The notes beneath the pieces were generated by a model that was given only the letters and a program-made list of their open reading frames with translations, had not been told where the DNA came from and made no database searches. The position numbers and the translations under genes are program-made. A DNA stretch of 64,000 bases from Robbsia sp. KACC 23696 (GTDB lineage Bacteria; Pseudomonadota; Gammaproteobacteria; Burkholderiales; Burkholderiaceae). Position 1 is the first letter of the stretch; every line of letters starts with the position of its first letter. The stretch is taken from NCBI RefSeq assembly GCF_039852015.1, contig NZ_CP156626.1:620001-684000 (forward strand), read 5' to 3'. Below are positions 1 to 8,230 of the stretch, in pieces.

Positions 1-1839
1 TCAGCTCAAAGAAGAGGCCTTCGAGTTCGAATAGCTGCCGCTGGCATGCACGCCGACCTTGTCCGACGGGGCACCGGTCGCGTCGCGCGTGGCTTGCGAT
101 GTCGCGTGGGCGGCCTTGGTGTCGCGGAAGACCTGCAGCACGAGTTCGTAGTATTCGAATCGCGTTCGCGTCGCGTTGAAATGATGGTCTGCCTGCTTCA
201 GGAAGGTCACCCGTGCCGGCGCGAAATGGCTCATGCGGCGTGCGCCCCGCCCGAAGTTCAGCGTCAGGTCGCCGAGGCCGGGATCATCGTCGCTATACAG
301 CAGATTGGTCTGCACATTGCGTTTCGCCAGCGTGCGCATCAACGCATACGATTTCGCGCGCTCGGAATCCGCGGCCGGTGGCAACATGTTCTTGGCCACT
401 TCCACGCCGCGCTTGAGTGACCGGACGATCAGCACACGCGCGGTTCCAAGCAGATCGGCGTCGCCGCGTAGCACGCGCTGCCATTCACCCCGGTTACGTA
501 GCGAGCGCAAATATGCCTTGACGCTGCGCTTATGGGTTCGCACGGCCATCTTGACCTCTTCGCCGTCCGGGACGATGAACTTCTGCAAGTTCACCAAGAT
601 GCTGCCGACGATGCGCGGATCCCGGGCCGAAACATGCAGGCCGATATAGGCGCCGGAACACAGGCCCGACACGATGGCATTCGGATAGCCCTGATCGACA
701 AGACATTGCATCCCCGCCATTGCGTCGTCGAGGGTGCTCGGATCCGTATGCAGATGTCGCTGATCGAGCGGCGCCAGGCTATCGCCCACGCCGCTTAGAT
801 CGAATCGAAGCGATGCGATGCCGGCGCGCGCCAGTCGTCTCGCCAAGGAAACGTAAGCACCGCCATTGCCGATGTGGTGGCTCGATCCTTCGTGGATCAG
901 CAACGCCGCGATCGGCTCCCCGCGCGAGTGCGAGGGTCGGCACAAGATGCCGAACAAATTGTTGTCCGGACCAAAGCGATGCGGCTCCTCGATGAAATCA
1001 GGCGCCATCAATCGATCGGCGACGACCGTTGCGCGGTGCGCGGCAGCGTGGTTCGCGGGCTGTCGTTCCAGCACCCAGTCACGGACGGCCGCGATCGTCT
1101 CGACGGGCAACGTGCTCGTCGTCGGATCCTGCATCCAGGCCGCGTATTCGGTGAAGACGTTCGCGGTAACGGGAATGCCGGCCGCTTTCCAGGCGTCTAC
1201 CAACGCATCACTGCGACGATCGCCGCGCACGGTGAAAACACTGACCGGCTGATGCGGTACGATGGACTTTGCAAGATCGACAGCGCCGATCTGCGCCTGT
1301 AGCGCCGCGGTCCACCAGAAGCCGTTCGTGTTCAACGGTTCGTCGCTTTCGGCGTCGGGTATCGGGTTGTAGGTCGACAGGCTCGATACCTTCGCCGCGG
1401 TACGCGTCTCGCGCAGGAAGGTTTTACCCGCCACCACCGGTGCCAGTAGCACCAGGCCCGCGCCCGCCAGTTTCTGGGCCGCGAGCGTGGCGACCATGGC
1501 ACCCAGGCGGATGCCCACCAAGACGATATGCTGGACGCCGGTGCGCGCGCGCAGATGCTCCGCGCCGAGCAACACATCTTCCACAAAACTGTCGATCGAA
1601 CGCGGGACGGCATCGCTATTGCCGGTGCCGTTGTAATCGAAACGCAGCGTCGATACGCCAGCGTTCGCCAGTGACTCGGATAAATGCATCACGCCGTAGT
1701 GCGTGCAGATTTCCTCTTGCGCGAAGGCTGAACAGATCACCACGCCGACGGACGACAACGCCACAACACCATCACCCGTGGTATCCGGCTGGTGGAGCCA
1801 TCCGAACCGGCGTTCGAAATAGGTAGGCTGCATGCTCAT
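1..1839 (-). CDS. Tandem alpha/beta-hydrolase, probable thioesterase partner of a carrier protein
   Basis: The protein has about 612 residues and two consecutive alpha/beta-hydrolase domains, roughly residues 30-260 and 285-570. The start is the ATG at 1837-1839, because GGAGG at 1849-1853 sits 9 nt upstream inside the end of the preceding gene; an ATG at 1872 has no such site. The stop codon is at 1-3, so the gene is complete. The nucleophile elbow of domain 1 reads GIRLG (residues 109-113), with Arg where the family has Ser, and that of domain 2 reads GLCSG (392-396), with Cys in that place. Domain 1 is therefore probably non-catalytic and domain 2 may be a Cys hydrolase. Similar hydrolases occur beside carrier proteins (for example those tagged exosortase-A-associated), so a role in releasing or proofreading a carrier-bound acyl or aminoacyl group is inferred. 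It is the last gene seen in a four-gene operon. Confidence 0.8.
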   Translation of the reverse strand: MSMQPTYFERRFGWLHQPDTTGDGVVALSSVGVVICSAFAQEEICTHYGVMHLSESLANAGVSTLRFDYNGTGNSDAVPRSIDSFVEDVLLGAEHLRARTGVQHIVLVGIRLGAMVATLAAQKLAGAGLVLLAPVVAGKTFLRETRTAAKVSSLSTYNPIPDAESDEPLNTNGFWWTAALQAQIGAVDLAKSIVPHQPVSVFTVRGDRRSDALVDAWKAAGIPVTANVFTEYAAWMQDPTTSTLPVETIAAVRDWVLERQPANHAAAHRATVVADRLMAPDFIEEPHRFGPDNNLFGILCRPSHSRGEPIAALLIHEGSSHHIGNGGAYVSLARRLARAGIASLRFDLSGVGDSLAPLDQRHLHTDPSTLDDAMAGMQCLVDQGYPNAIVSGLCSGAYIGLHVSARDPRIVGSILVNLQKFIVPDGEEVKMAVRTHKRSVKAYLRSLRNRGEWQRVLRGDADLLGTARVLIVRSLKRGVEVAKNMLPPAADSERAKSYALMRTLAKRNVQTNLLYSDDDPGLGDLTLNFGRGARRMSHFAPARVTFLKQADHHFNATRTRFEYYELVLQVFRDTKAAHATSQATRDATGAPSDKVGVHASGSYSNSKASSLS

Positions 1840-1843
1840 GGGG

Positions 1844-2800
1844 TCATGCCTCCACGGCGTCGACCGATCCAACGCTCTTGCTTACCTTGGTGCCGAAACC
1901 CATGAACGCACGCACGTCGACGGGCCATAGATCGAGGTCGAAGCCATGATGGCGCAGCATCGCCAATGCAAGGCGCTCGATGCCGAAGCCGATACACGCC
2001 GTATGGGCCACTTCACCGTCCTCTGTGCGCATGTCCCACGTTTCGCCAAAGTGGGTCATGTGATAGTTGAAACTCATGCAAGCCGTCGGTCCGGCGCCTT
2101 CATTGATCGGTACCAGCAGTTCGAACTTGAGCGCTTGTTCGCGCTGGCTGTCCGCCATCAATTTTCCACCGCGGCCGAAGAAGGGATCGTTCGCGATATC
2201 GACTTCGAAAGGAATGCCCAGCGACGTGGCGAATACCTTGCCGCGTGCGACCCAGTCCTCTCGGAATGCCATCACTTGCGCCACGGTTCCGACACGAACG
2301 AATTCACGCATGCGGAAGAACTGGAAGCGCGTGGGCTCCAGCGACGGTTCATGTCGGAAACACCAGCAGTACACATCGACCAAGGCGCCCACGTTCGCCA
2401 GCGGACCCCGACGCGCGAGCGTCGGATATACCGAGTAGCATGCAGCGGGCGTGAGCACGAGGCCGGCAGGCTGCTGCTGCTCCATCCACGGTTCGCCGCG
2501 CGCCATTTGGCCGAGCAATTTGTGCTGACCGCGCTCGTCGCCGTCGAAGCTATGAATCGTCCCCGCGAAATGCGGGAAGTTTTTCATATAGCCGCTTTTC
2601 TCAAAATAATCCTGCGGCATGGCCGGCGGAAAGCGCATCACCTCCGGCGCATCGTTCAACCCGGCTTCGCTGATCGCATGTTCGAGTCCGGCGCAAATGG
2701 CTTCGAAGACGCCATTACGACCCCAGACGCCATCGACGCCTAGAGGGATCAGAATGCCCGCATCAATCAGTTGCTCGCGAAAAGTCGGCTCGATGTTCAT
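1844..2800 (-). CDS. Amino acid:[carrier protein] ligase (class II seryl-tRNA-synthetase-like, no tRNA-binding arm)
   Basis: The 318-residue protein is only a class II synthetase catalytic core. Motif 2 is visible at residues 159-168 (FQFFRMREFV) and motif 3 at 271-282 (GFGIERLALAML). Cys121, Glu166 and Cys269 match the Cys/Glu/Cys zinc site that atypical archaeal-type SerRS and the Bradyrhizobium amino acid:[carrier protein] ligases use to bind the amino acid. The N-terminal coiled-coil tRNA-binding arm is absent. Known family members adenylate a small amino acid (Gly or Ala) and load it on the phosphopantetheine arm of a carrier protein; the exact substrate here cannot be read from the sequence. 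The start lies 2 nt after the stop of the dehydrogenase gene, and the carrier-protein gene is in the same operon, which supports the call strongly. Confidence 0.9.
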   Translation of the reverse strand: MNIEPTFREQLIDAGILIPLGVDGVWGRNGVFEAICAGLEHAISEAGLNDAPEVMRFPPAMPQDYFEKSGYMKNFPHFAGTIHSFDGDERGQHKLLGQMARGEPWMEQQQPAGLVLTPAACYSVYPTLARRGPLANVGALVDVYCWCFRHEPSLEPTRFQFFRMREFVRVGTVAQVMAFREDWVARGKVFATSLGIPFEVDIANDPFFGRGGKLMADSQREQALKFELLVPINEGAGPTACMSFNYHMTHFGETWDMRTEDGEVAHTACIGFGIERLALAMLRHHGFDLDLWPVDVRAFMGFGTKVSKSVGSVDAVEA

Positions 2801-2802
2801 GG

Positions 2803-4029
2803 TCAGAGTGTGCTCAAGTTTCGGCGTTGTGCTATGAGAAGCGCGCCTGTGTTGTTGGCGATGCGGTCATTCGAGATCATGATCTGCGCGCTGAGGCTAT
2901 CGCGCAGATACCGTCCTACGCTGAATTCGCCGCCGTTTTTGTAGCCGGCCATCCCGCAGATACGTAGCGCTTCCAAGACTACTTCGTGGCATTGCGTCGA
3001 TATCTCGATTTTCAGGGTGTTCAATAGCGAGGTCCGCGCCATACCCGACGGCCAGGGTTCGATCGCTTGCGCGGCGGCACTTTCCGTTTCCGAGCGCGGC
3101 CGTTTGAAGGTATTGGCCGCATCGAATTGTTTCAAGGCGTTCGACAAGCTGGTGCGCATCGCGTCGAGCATTGCCGTCGCCTGCACCAGTCGTATGGCGC
3201 CGGGCTGCGCGCAGCCTATCTGGCGCTGGGCCTGCGCGCGGAGAAACGCGCGCGCACGCGTCAACGCCTCGGCGGCAATGCCGGTCCAGGCCGCACTCCA
3301 AAGGAGATGCGAGACCGGCATCATCGACTCGTCGCTGATCACGGAAAAGGCGGCGGGAATGATCTGCTCCACGCCAGCCGATGCGGACAGTTGAAAGGCG
3401 CTGCTGCATGTTCCCCGCATGCCCAGCGCATCCCAGCTGCCAGAAGGGACCAGACTACAATCCGAGCGCAGCAACGTGACCAAGGCCTGATCCGACGGCG
3501 GTGCATCCGCGTGCGTGCGGCATGTCGCCAGGAGAACGTCCGCATACGCGCCGTACGAAACCGTAGGCGCTTGCTTGTCCAATGTAAAACGATCGCCATC
3601 GACGATGAGCGCGCATCGACTCGAGCTGATATCGCCACCGACGCCGACTTCCGATGTCACGGATCCGAGCAACAAGCCGTCTTTGGCAATACGTTGGGCC
3701 AGGGCGCGATGCCACGGCTGATCGAGGGCGTGCCCGACGATGCAGGCTACCTGACTCTGATGCATCGCGTAAATCATCGCCGTCGACGAACATCCGCGCG
3801 CCAATTGCTGACACTGTCTCGCAATGTCGAGAAGCGAAGCACCGCTTCCACCCAGTTCCGATGGGAACATGCAGCCAAGGAAGCCAGCCGAACGCAATGC
3901 GTCGATGGCCTCCGTCGGGAATCGGCCTTCCCGATCCACCTGGTCCGCAAAACTCGCGGCCACGCGTACTACACCAGCAAGGTCCAACTCGGCGCCCTGC
4001 GCCAGCTGCTCACTGTGGATGGCGTTCAC
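2803..4029 (-). CDS. Acyl-CoA-dehydrogenase-like flavoprotein, likely acting on a carrier-bound substrate
   Basis: This 408-residue protein has the full acyl-CoA dehydrogenase layout: helical N-terminal domain (10-120), middle beta domain (125-225) and C-terminal helical FAD domain (235-400). Near the C terminus a GYKNGGEFSVGRYLRD segment puts Glu seven residues before the conserved Arg-Asp, as in the catalytic Glu of medium-chain dehydrogenases, so it looks active. Translation starts at a GTG 2 nt after the carrier-protein stop, and the stop is 2 nt before the ligase start, so all three should be translationally coupled. Acyl-CoA-dehydrogenase-like enzymes are known to oxidise carrier-bound aminoacyl groups, as in prolyl-carrier to pyrrole in prodigiosin and pyoluteorin pathways. 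By analogy this one may oxidise the aminoacyl group loaded by the neighbouring ligase. Ordinary fatty-acid oxidation is less likely, given the context. Confidence 0.85.
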   Translation of the reverse strand: MNAIHSEQLAQGAELDLAGVVRVAASFADQVDREGRFPTEAIDALRSAGFLGCMFPSELGGSGASLLDIARQCQQLARGCSSTAMIYAMHQSQVACIVGHALDQPWHRALAQRIAKDGLLLGSVTSEVGVGGDISSSRCALIVDGDRFTLDKQAPTVSYGAYADVLLATCRTHADAPPSDQALVTLLRSDCSLVPSGSWDALGMRGTCSSAFQLSASAGVEQIIPAAFSVISDESMMPVSHLLWSAAWTGIAAEALTRARAFLRAQAQRQIGCAQPGAIRLVQATAMLDAMRTSLSNALKQFDAANTFKRPRSETESAAAQAIEPWPSGMARTSLLNTLKIEISTQCHEVVLEALRICGMAGYKNGGEFSVGRYLRDSLSAQIMISNDRIANNTGALLIAQRRNLSTL

Positions 4030-4031
4030 GG

Positions 4032-4271
4032 TCAGCTGCCTGTCAGGCTATTTACAGCGGACGCGAGCGAATCGATACTGGAAAACGTCGAGCGGACCAG
4101 CAGGCTGTCGGGGAACTCGACGTCAAACGCCGATTCGACTGCGAGCATGACGCCGACGGTGGCAAATGACGTCAGCCCGCATGCGAACAAGTCATCGCCG
4201 GAACCGATTGTTGCGGCCGGCACGCTCAGATTAGCGGTTTCGCTCAAAATTTCGCGTAGTGTATCTTCCAC
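4032..4271 (-). CDS. Small acyl/aminoacyl carrier protein
   Basis: The product is a 79-residue acidic four-helix carrier protein. The usual DSL attachment motif is replaced by GLTSFATV (about residues 32-39), whose Ser should carry the phosphopantetheine; the GLTS form is typical of carrier proteins that serve amino acid:[carrier protein] ligases. It starts with GTG at 4269-4271, preceded by a good ribosome-binding site (GGGGAAGGA, about 6 nt upstream). As first gene of the minus-strand operon it is followed at 2-nt distances by the dehydrogenase and the ligase. Its partner phosphopantetheinyl transferase is not in the window. The identification as a carrier protein is firm; the cargo is inferred from the ligase. 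Confidence 0.9.
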   Translation of the reverse strand: MEDTLREILSETANLSVPAATIGSGDDLFACGLTSFATVGVMLAVESAFDVEFPDSLLVRSTFSSIDSLASAVNSLTGS

Positions 4272-5078
4272 CGGATTTCCTTCCCCTGAATAGATTTACA
4301 AACTCGAAGGCATGGCGGCGACTCGTATGAGAAAGTTGCTGTGCAATCGTTCTCGAATGCGCGTCCCTGCCTTTCTTTTTTCGTAATGCGGTAATAAATG
4401 CTGCGCTACACGTTGCGTGATTCGTCAGCCACCCGGAGCGCACGCAGTTGCGCCGTTCGACGGGGCGATCGCGGAGGGGGCGTCTTACGATACTCAGTCT
4501 GTTGCGTTTACGCTACTCCCCCGCCTGCATTAGCCGAGGGCAATCTTTGATTTCAGACAATCGCATGAATCAAACGTCCGCCCTAAATACTACCGTTAAT
4601 TCTTTGCACACGGAAAAAAATTGAAAGTTTTCGTTATTGGATGTGCCGGATGATCATTTACCCGTCCGCGGCATATCGGCGCGACCACGGCTAATTACCG
4701 GTAGTCGACGCTTTAAGAGTCTGCGGACATGATTTTCCATGTAGTAAATACGTCACGCCTGCGTCGATCGGGAGCGGGAAAGAGCGCCATTCGCGTATTC
4801 GGTAAGAATTTCCTTTGAAACGAATGATGGGTCTCCGCACGCGTCCCGTTATTATTTTTTTTTATTACGTCTTTCGATGGGTACTGATATGGGACGCGTC
4901 CGTCCTTTGTGACGAATGACCCCATTTACGCAAATGGTCTGTTTCCTATTTTACGTGCAAACGTTTTCAATTCGGTGATTCCCGCGTGTCGGAAACGTCC
5001 GTCGGCGTTTCAGCCTGATGTCGCGCGGCCGAGGCGCTTGAAATTACAATATTCTTTCATTCGTGCTAATGTTGCGCT
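4272..5078. other. Gene-free AT-richer intergenic region
   Basis: About 800 bases separate the divergent carrier-protein operon and the mntP riboswitch. Base composition is visibly lower in GC than the flanking genes, with several A and T runs, for instance near 4613-4620 and 4854-4863. Short open frames exist on both strands (4713-4925 minus, 4909-5094 plus) but they lack recognisable domains and good ribosome-binding sites, so I do not call them. The region must hold the promoters of both divergent units. No tRNA or small RNA was recognised. Confidence 0.6.
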
Positions 5079-5183
5079 TGTCTTTGGGGAGTAGCCGGCT
5101 TCTATCTGGAAGCAGCTGCGTCAACATTCTCGGTCGCCCAGACCGTGGCGCAGCCAGCCTTTAGGTTGGCGAGACCATCGACA
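5079..5183 (+). promoter_or_regulatory. yybP-ykoY manganese riboswitch (aptamer)
   Basis: The hallmark GGGGAGTAGC lies at 5086-5095, and the second conserved loop TTGGCGAGACCATCGA at 5166-5181, as in the aptamer upstream of E. coli mntP. A closing stem is visible: TGTC and TGG in 5079-5087 pair with CCA and GACA in 5175-5183. Its 3' strand overlaps the 5' arm of the terminator hairpin at 5179-5226, so aptamer folding and termination exclude each other. By the known behaviour of the class, Mn2+ binding should favour read-through into mntP. Confidence 0.93.
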
Positions 5184-5226
5184 CATCTCGCGACCGGTCG
5201 GGCGCGGCGATGTGTCGTGGTTTTTT
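5179..5226 (+). terminator. Riboswitch expression-platform terminator
   Basis: CGACACATC at 5179-5187 pairs perfectly with GATGTGTCG at 5209-5217, followed after 3 nt by six T at 5221-5226. This intrinsic terminator sits between the manganese aptamer and the mntP start and shares 5 bases with the aptamer closing stem. Confidence 0.85.
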
Positions 5227-5249
5227 GCCCGACCTAGAGTCCCCACACA

Positions 5250-5819
5250 ATGAATCCCGTCGCGACGCTTTTCCTTGCTTTTGCCATGTCCACCGATGCC
5301 TTCGCGGCTGCGATCGGCAAAGGCGCCGCGCTGCATCGACCGCGATGGCGCGAGGCGATCCGGACCGGTTTGATTTTTGGCGTGATCGAGGCGCTGACGC
5401 CGATCGTCGGGTGGTTTCTCGGCAAGGCGGCGGCGCAATATGTCTCCGCTTGGGATCATTGGATCGCCTTCGCCTTGCTCGGCGTTCTCGGCGGCCGCAT
5501 GATCATCAATAGCTTCAACGTAGAGGACGCGATCGACGAGAAGCCGGCGCGTCATTCATTCTGGCTGCTGGCCGTTACGGGCTTTGCAACGAGTATTGAC
5601 GCCATGGCCGTGGGCGCGGGGCTGGCGTTCGTCGACGTCAATATCTTTTCCACGGCCGCCGCGATCGGTATGGCCACGGCGACGATGGTAACGATCGGGG
5701 TCATGGTGGGGCGTGTCGTGGGCCGCATCGTGGGGCGCCGTGCGGAGTGCGCCGGAGGTGTCGTGCTCATCGGCATCGGCACGCTGATTCTCGCCGAGCA
5801 CCTGAATCTGATCGGCTAG
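5250..5819 (+). CDS. mntP: Mn2+ efflux pump MntP
   Basis: The 189-residue, six-helix membrane protein has the typical length and the duplicated acidic motif of the MntP/YebN family: [15 protein letters not shown] near residue 10 and [13 protein letters not shown] near residue 111, each with an intramembrane Asp. It exports Mn2+ across the inner membrane and protects against manganese overload. The ATG at 5250 follows the riboswitch terminator by about 23 nt; the ribosome-binding site is weak. The Mn2+ riboswitch in the leader confirms the assignment. Its stop overlaps that of the convergent DMT gene by a few bases. Confidence 0.95.
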   Translation: MNPVATLFLAFAMSTDAFAAAIGKGAALHRPRWREAIRTGLIFGVIEALTPIVGWFLGKAAAQYVSAWDHWIAFALLGVLGGRMIINSFNVEDAIDEKPARHSFWLLAVTGFATSIDAMAVGAGLAFVDVNIFSTAAAIGMATATMVTIGVMVGRVVGRIVGRRAECAGGVVLIGIGTLILAEHLNLIG

Positions 5820-6736
5820 TCCAGCACGGGAGCGGGACGCGGGCCCAGCGCTTTCGGCCCTACCGTCACGAACAACGCCGACGCGACGACCAGCCCCCCG
5901 CCCAGCCATGAGAGCATCGGCACCGATTCATGCAGCCAGACGCAGGCAAACACGGCGCCGAACACCGGCTCGGTGCCCATGAGCAGCGACACCCGCGTCG
6001 GATCGATTTTTTGTACCGCTACGTTTTGCGCAAAAAACGCGAAGACCGTGCAGACCAAAACGAGATAGACCGTACAGAGCCAGAAGCTGGCCTCATGTGG
6101 CAACGCCGCCATGCCGTGCCCGAAGAACAGGATCCCGCCGATACCCGATCCGATGCCGACCGAGAGGCTTTGAATCGACGTCAACGCAAGCGGCGAGACG
6201 GCGTTGTCGCGCGTCAGCCATTTTGTCGCGCACACCATCAACGCGCGCAGGCAGGCGGCGGCCAAAATCAAGACGTCCCCTGTTCCGATCGATGAGAACC
6301 CCCCATTGAGCGTGATCAGGAGCGCGCCTACCGCGGAGACGAGCACCGCCGCGCGCTCCCGACCGCTGGGTGTGCGCTTAAGCAGCCCCCATTCGACAAA
6401 GGGCGTGATGACGACGCAGAGATTGATCAGGAAGGCCGCGTTGCTGGCGCTCGTCTGTGCAACCCCGAAGGTTTCACACACGAAAATGGCGAGCAAGATC
6501 ATGCCGGACGGCATGCCGACTTTCAACGCGCGGGCCTTGTCGGTTCGATGCAATCGCAAAAATGCGGGCGAGGTCAGCAGAAACGTCAGCCCGAAGCGAA
6601 TGCACAGAAAGCCGAGCACCGGATAAAAGGTAACCGCGTGTTTGGCGATGCTGTAGGAACTGCCCCACGCAATGGCGACCAGGAGCAACATCCATTCCGC
6701 CAGATGGACAGTCTGGCAACGTGCTGGCAGCTTCAT
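5816..6736 (-). CDS. EamA/DMT-superfamily transporter
   Basis: The protein has about 306 residues, ten predicted membrane helices and the two EamA repeats of the drug/metabolite transporter superfamily: [18 protein letters not shown] near the N terminus and a second repeat ending at [16 protein letters not shown]. The start is the ATG at 6734-6736, with AAAGG about 6 nt upstream; an in-frame ATG at 6820 would add 28 unneeded residues. Substrate unknown; such carriers usually export metabolites or amino acids. A LysR-type gene reads divergently 93 bp away and is the likely regulator. Confidence 0.85.
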   Translation of the reverse strand: MKLPARCQTVHLAEWMLLLVAIAWGSSYSIAKHAVTFYPVLGFLCIRFGLTFLLTSPAFLRLHRTDKARALKVGMPSGMILLAIFVCETFGVAQTSASNAAFLINLCVVITPFVEWGLLKRTPSGRERAAVLVSAVGALLITLNGGFSSIGTGDVLILAAACLRALMVCATKWLTRDNAVSPLALTSIQSLSVGIGSGIGGILFFGHGMAALPHEASFWLCTVYLVLVCTVFAFFAQNVAVQKIDPTRVSLLMGTEPVFGAVFACVWLHESVPMLSWLGGGLVVASALFVTVGPKALGPRPAPVLD

Positions 6737-6829
6737 ACGGACCTTTGAGATGACGTGGTTGACGGCACCTATTCTCAGGGGCATCCTAAACGGTGATAAT
6801 CCTCTTCTCAGGCACTTCATTTATTCCCC

Positions 6830-7741
6830 GTGAGCACAAGTCTCGGCATCCAGCTGCTGCCCGACATCGCCGTTTTTGCGAAAGTCGCGGAGGCGGAAAG
6901 CTTTTCGGCGGTTGCACGGCAACTGGGCCGGACGCCATCGTCGGTGAGCAAGCAGATTGCACGTCTCGAAAATGCGCTCGGTGTGCAGCTTCTCGTTCGG
7001 ACGACACGCTCGCTGCGCTTGACCGACGCGGGGCAGGCCGCGTACGCGCACGGACGCGCGATGCTGAGCGCGAGTCAGGAGGTCGTGGCGCTGAGCGATC
7101 GATTCGTGAAAGCACCGCAAGGAAAAATCAGCCTGAGCGTGCCGCGCGCGTTCGCAGTGAAGGTCGTGCAGCCCATCGCAATCGACTTTCTGAAGTGCTA
7201 TCCCCTTGTCGATCTCCAGTTGATCGTCACCGATCGCGTCATCGATCCCTTCCAGGAAGACGTCGATCTAACGATTCGCATCACCGACACGCCGCCCGAG
7301 GGTTTGACGGGGCGCCCGTTGACGCCAGTGCGGCAAGTGGTCTGCGCCTCGCCTGCTTATTTCCAGGAGTACGGCCGCCCGGATCATCCCAGCGAGTTGG
7401 CCGGCCATCGTTGCGTGTTCCTGGGCGAAGCGCCGGACGACAATGTATGGCATTTTCACCGCGACGCAGAGAAAGTCTCCGTGAAAGTCGCCGGACGCTA
7501 TGTGTGCAATCACAGTCCGATGCGGCTGGACGCGGCCAAGGCGGGCCTCGGCATTGCCTGTATGCTGGATTTCATGGTGGGCGATACGCTGAGCTCGGGC
7601 GCCTTGGAAGCGATATTCACCGATTGGGAGCTGCGCACGCCGTGGCAAGGCGCAGCATGGTTGCTCTATCCCGGCACGCGATATCTATCGGCGCGGCATC
7701 GCCTCTTCGTGGATTTCCTTGTCAGTCGCGTGTGCGGCTGA
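6830..7741 (+). CDS. LysR-family transcriptional regulator
   Basis: This 303-residue protein starts with GTG at 6830. An N-terminal winged helix-turn-helix (residues 10-68, core FSAVARQLGRTPSSVSKQIA) precedes a periplasmic-binding-protein-like effector domain (95-295) of the CrgA/DsdC-like type. It is transcribed divergently from the EamA transporter, sharing an intergenic region of 93 bp, the classical arrangement for LysR control of the neighbour. The inducer is not predictable. Confidence 0.9.
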   Translation: MSTSLGIQLLPDIAVFAKVAEAESFSAVARQLGRTPSSVSKQIARLENALGVQLLVRTTRSLRLTDAGQAAYAHGRAMLSASQEVVALSDRFVKAPQGKISLSVPRAFAVKVVQPIAIDFLKCYPLVDLQLIVTDRVIDPFQEDVDLTIRITDTPPEGLTGRPLTPVRQVVCASPAYFQEYGRPDHPSELAGHRCVFLGEAPDDNVWHFHRDAEKVSVKVAGRYVCNHSPMRLDAAKAGLGIACMLDFMVGDTLSSGALEAIFTDWELRTPWQGAAWLLYPGTRYLSARHRLFVDFLVSRVCG

Positions 7742-7757
7742 CGAGGCACGCGGCACG

Positions 7758-8155
7758 CTACGCGAGCGACGCCACGAAGCGCAGCAGTAAGCGATGCGCG
7801 TGGGGCGTATCGGACGATGCCGACGTGCCGGTTGTCTCTGGCGGCAGCGCGTTGCCATTGCGAGATGAGGCGTTCCGGTGTCGCGTCAGACAGTGTCGAA
7901 TCAGCGCGACGGTGAACTCGGGGTGAAACTGCACGGACATCGACTTGTCGTTGTCGACCAGGAGCCGGTGATGATCGCCCCCGACACCGCCGCGGGCAAT
8001 GGCAGGTTCTCACCCCGTTCCGGCTGTACGCCAATGATTTCGGGATGCCCACTCGCCAAGGCTTGCCGCACCCACGCCGCCTGTTCGCCGTATGCCTCTC
8101 TTACATCGAGGGGCGGGATCCCCATCTGGATTATGAATAAAGGCCGTGCGGACAT
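7758..8155 (-). pseudogene. Class I glutamine amidotransferase pseudogene with internal deletion
   Basis: Reading from an ATG at 8155, the first about 70 residues (MSARPLFIIQMGIPPLDV, then AAVSGAIITGSWS) match the N terminus of GuaA-like class I glutamine amidotransferases. From about 7950 the homology jumps frame to MSVQFHPEFTVALIRHCL, the C-terminal HPE motif of the same family, ending at 7758. The central part, with the nucleophile elbow (GxCxG), is missing. A single out-of-frame deletion of roughly 110-130 codons explains both pieces. The reading frame through the junction terminates at 7901 without function. Confidence 0.8.
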
Positions 8156-8230
8156 GTTCTCCATCGACATCGAAAATTCGGCGATCGCGTCGCCTTGCGC
8201 TTGCGTTAAGGAAGGGTGTTGCGCGGATGA

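Noticed and set aside
4713-5094. Two short frames in the AT-rich region
   Set aside because: No good ribosome-binding site, no recognisable motif, and composition like the surrounding non-coding DNA.
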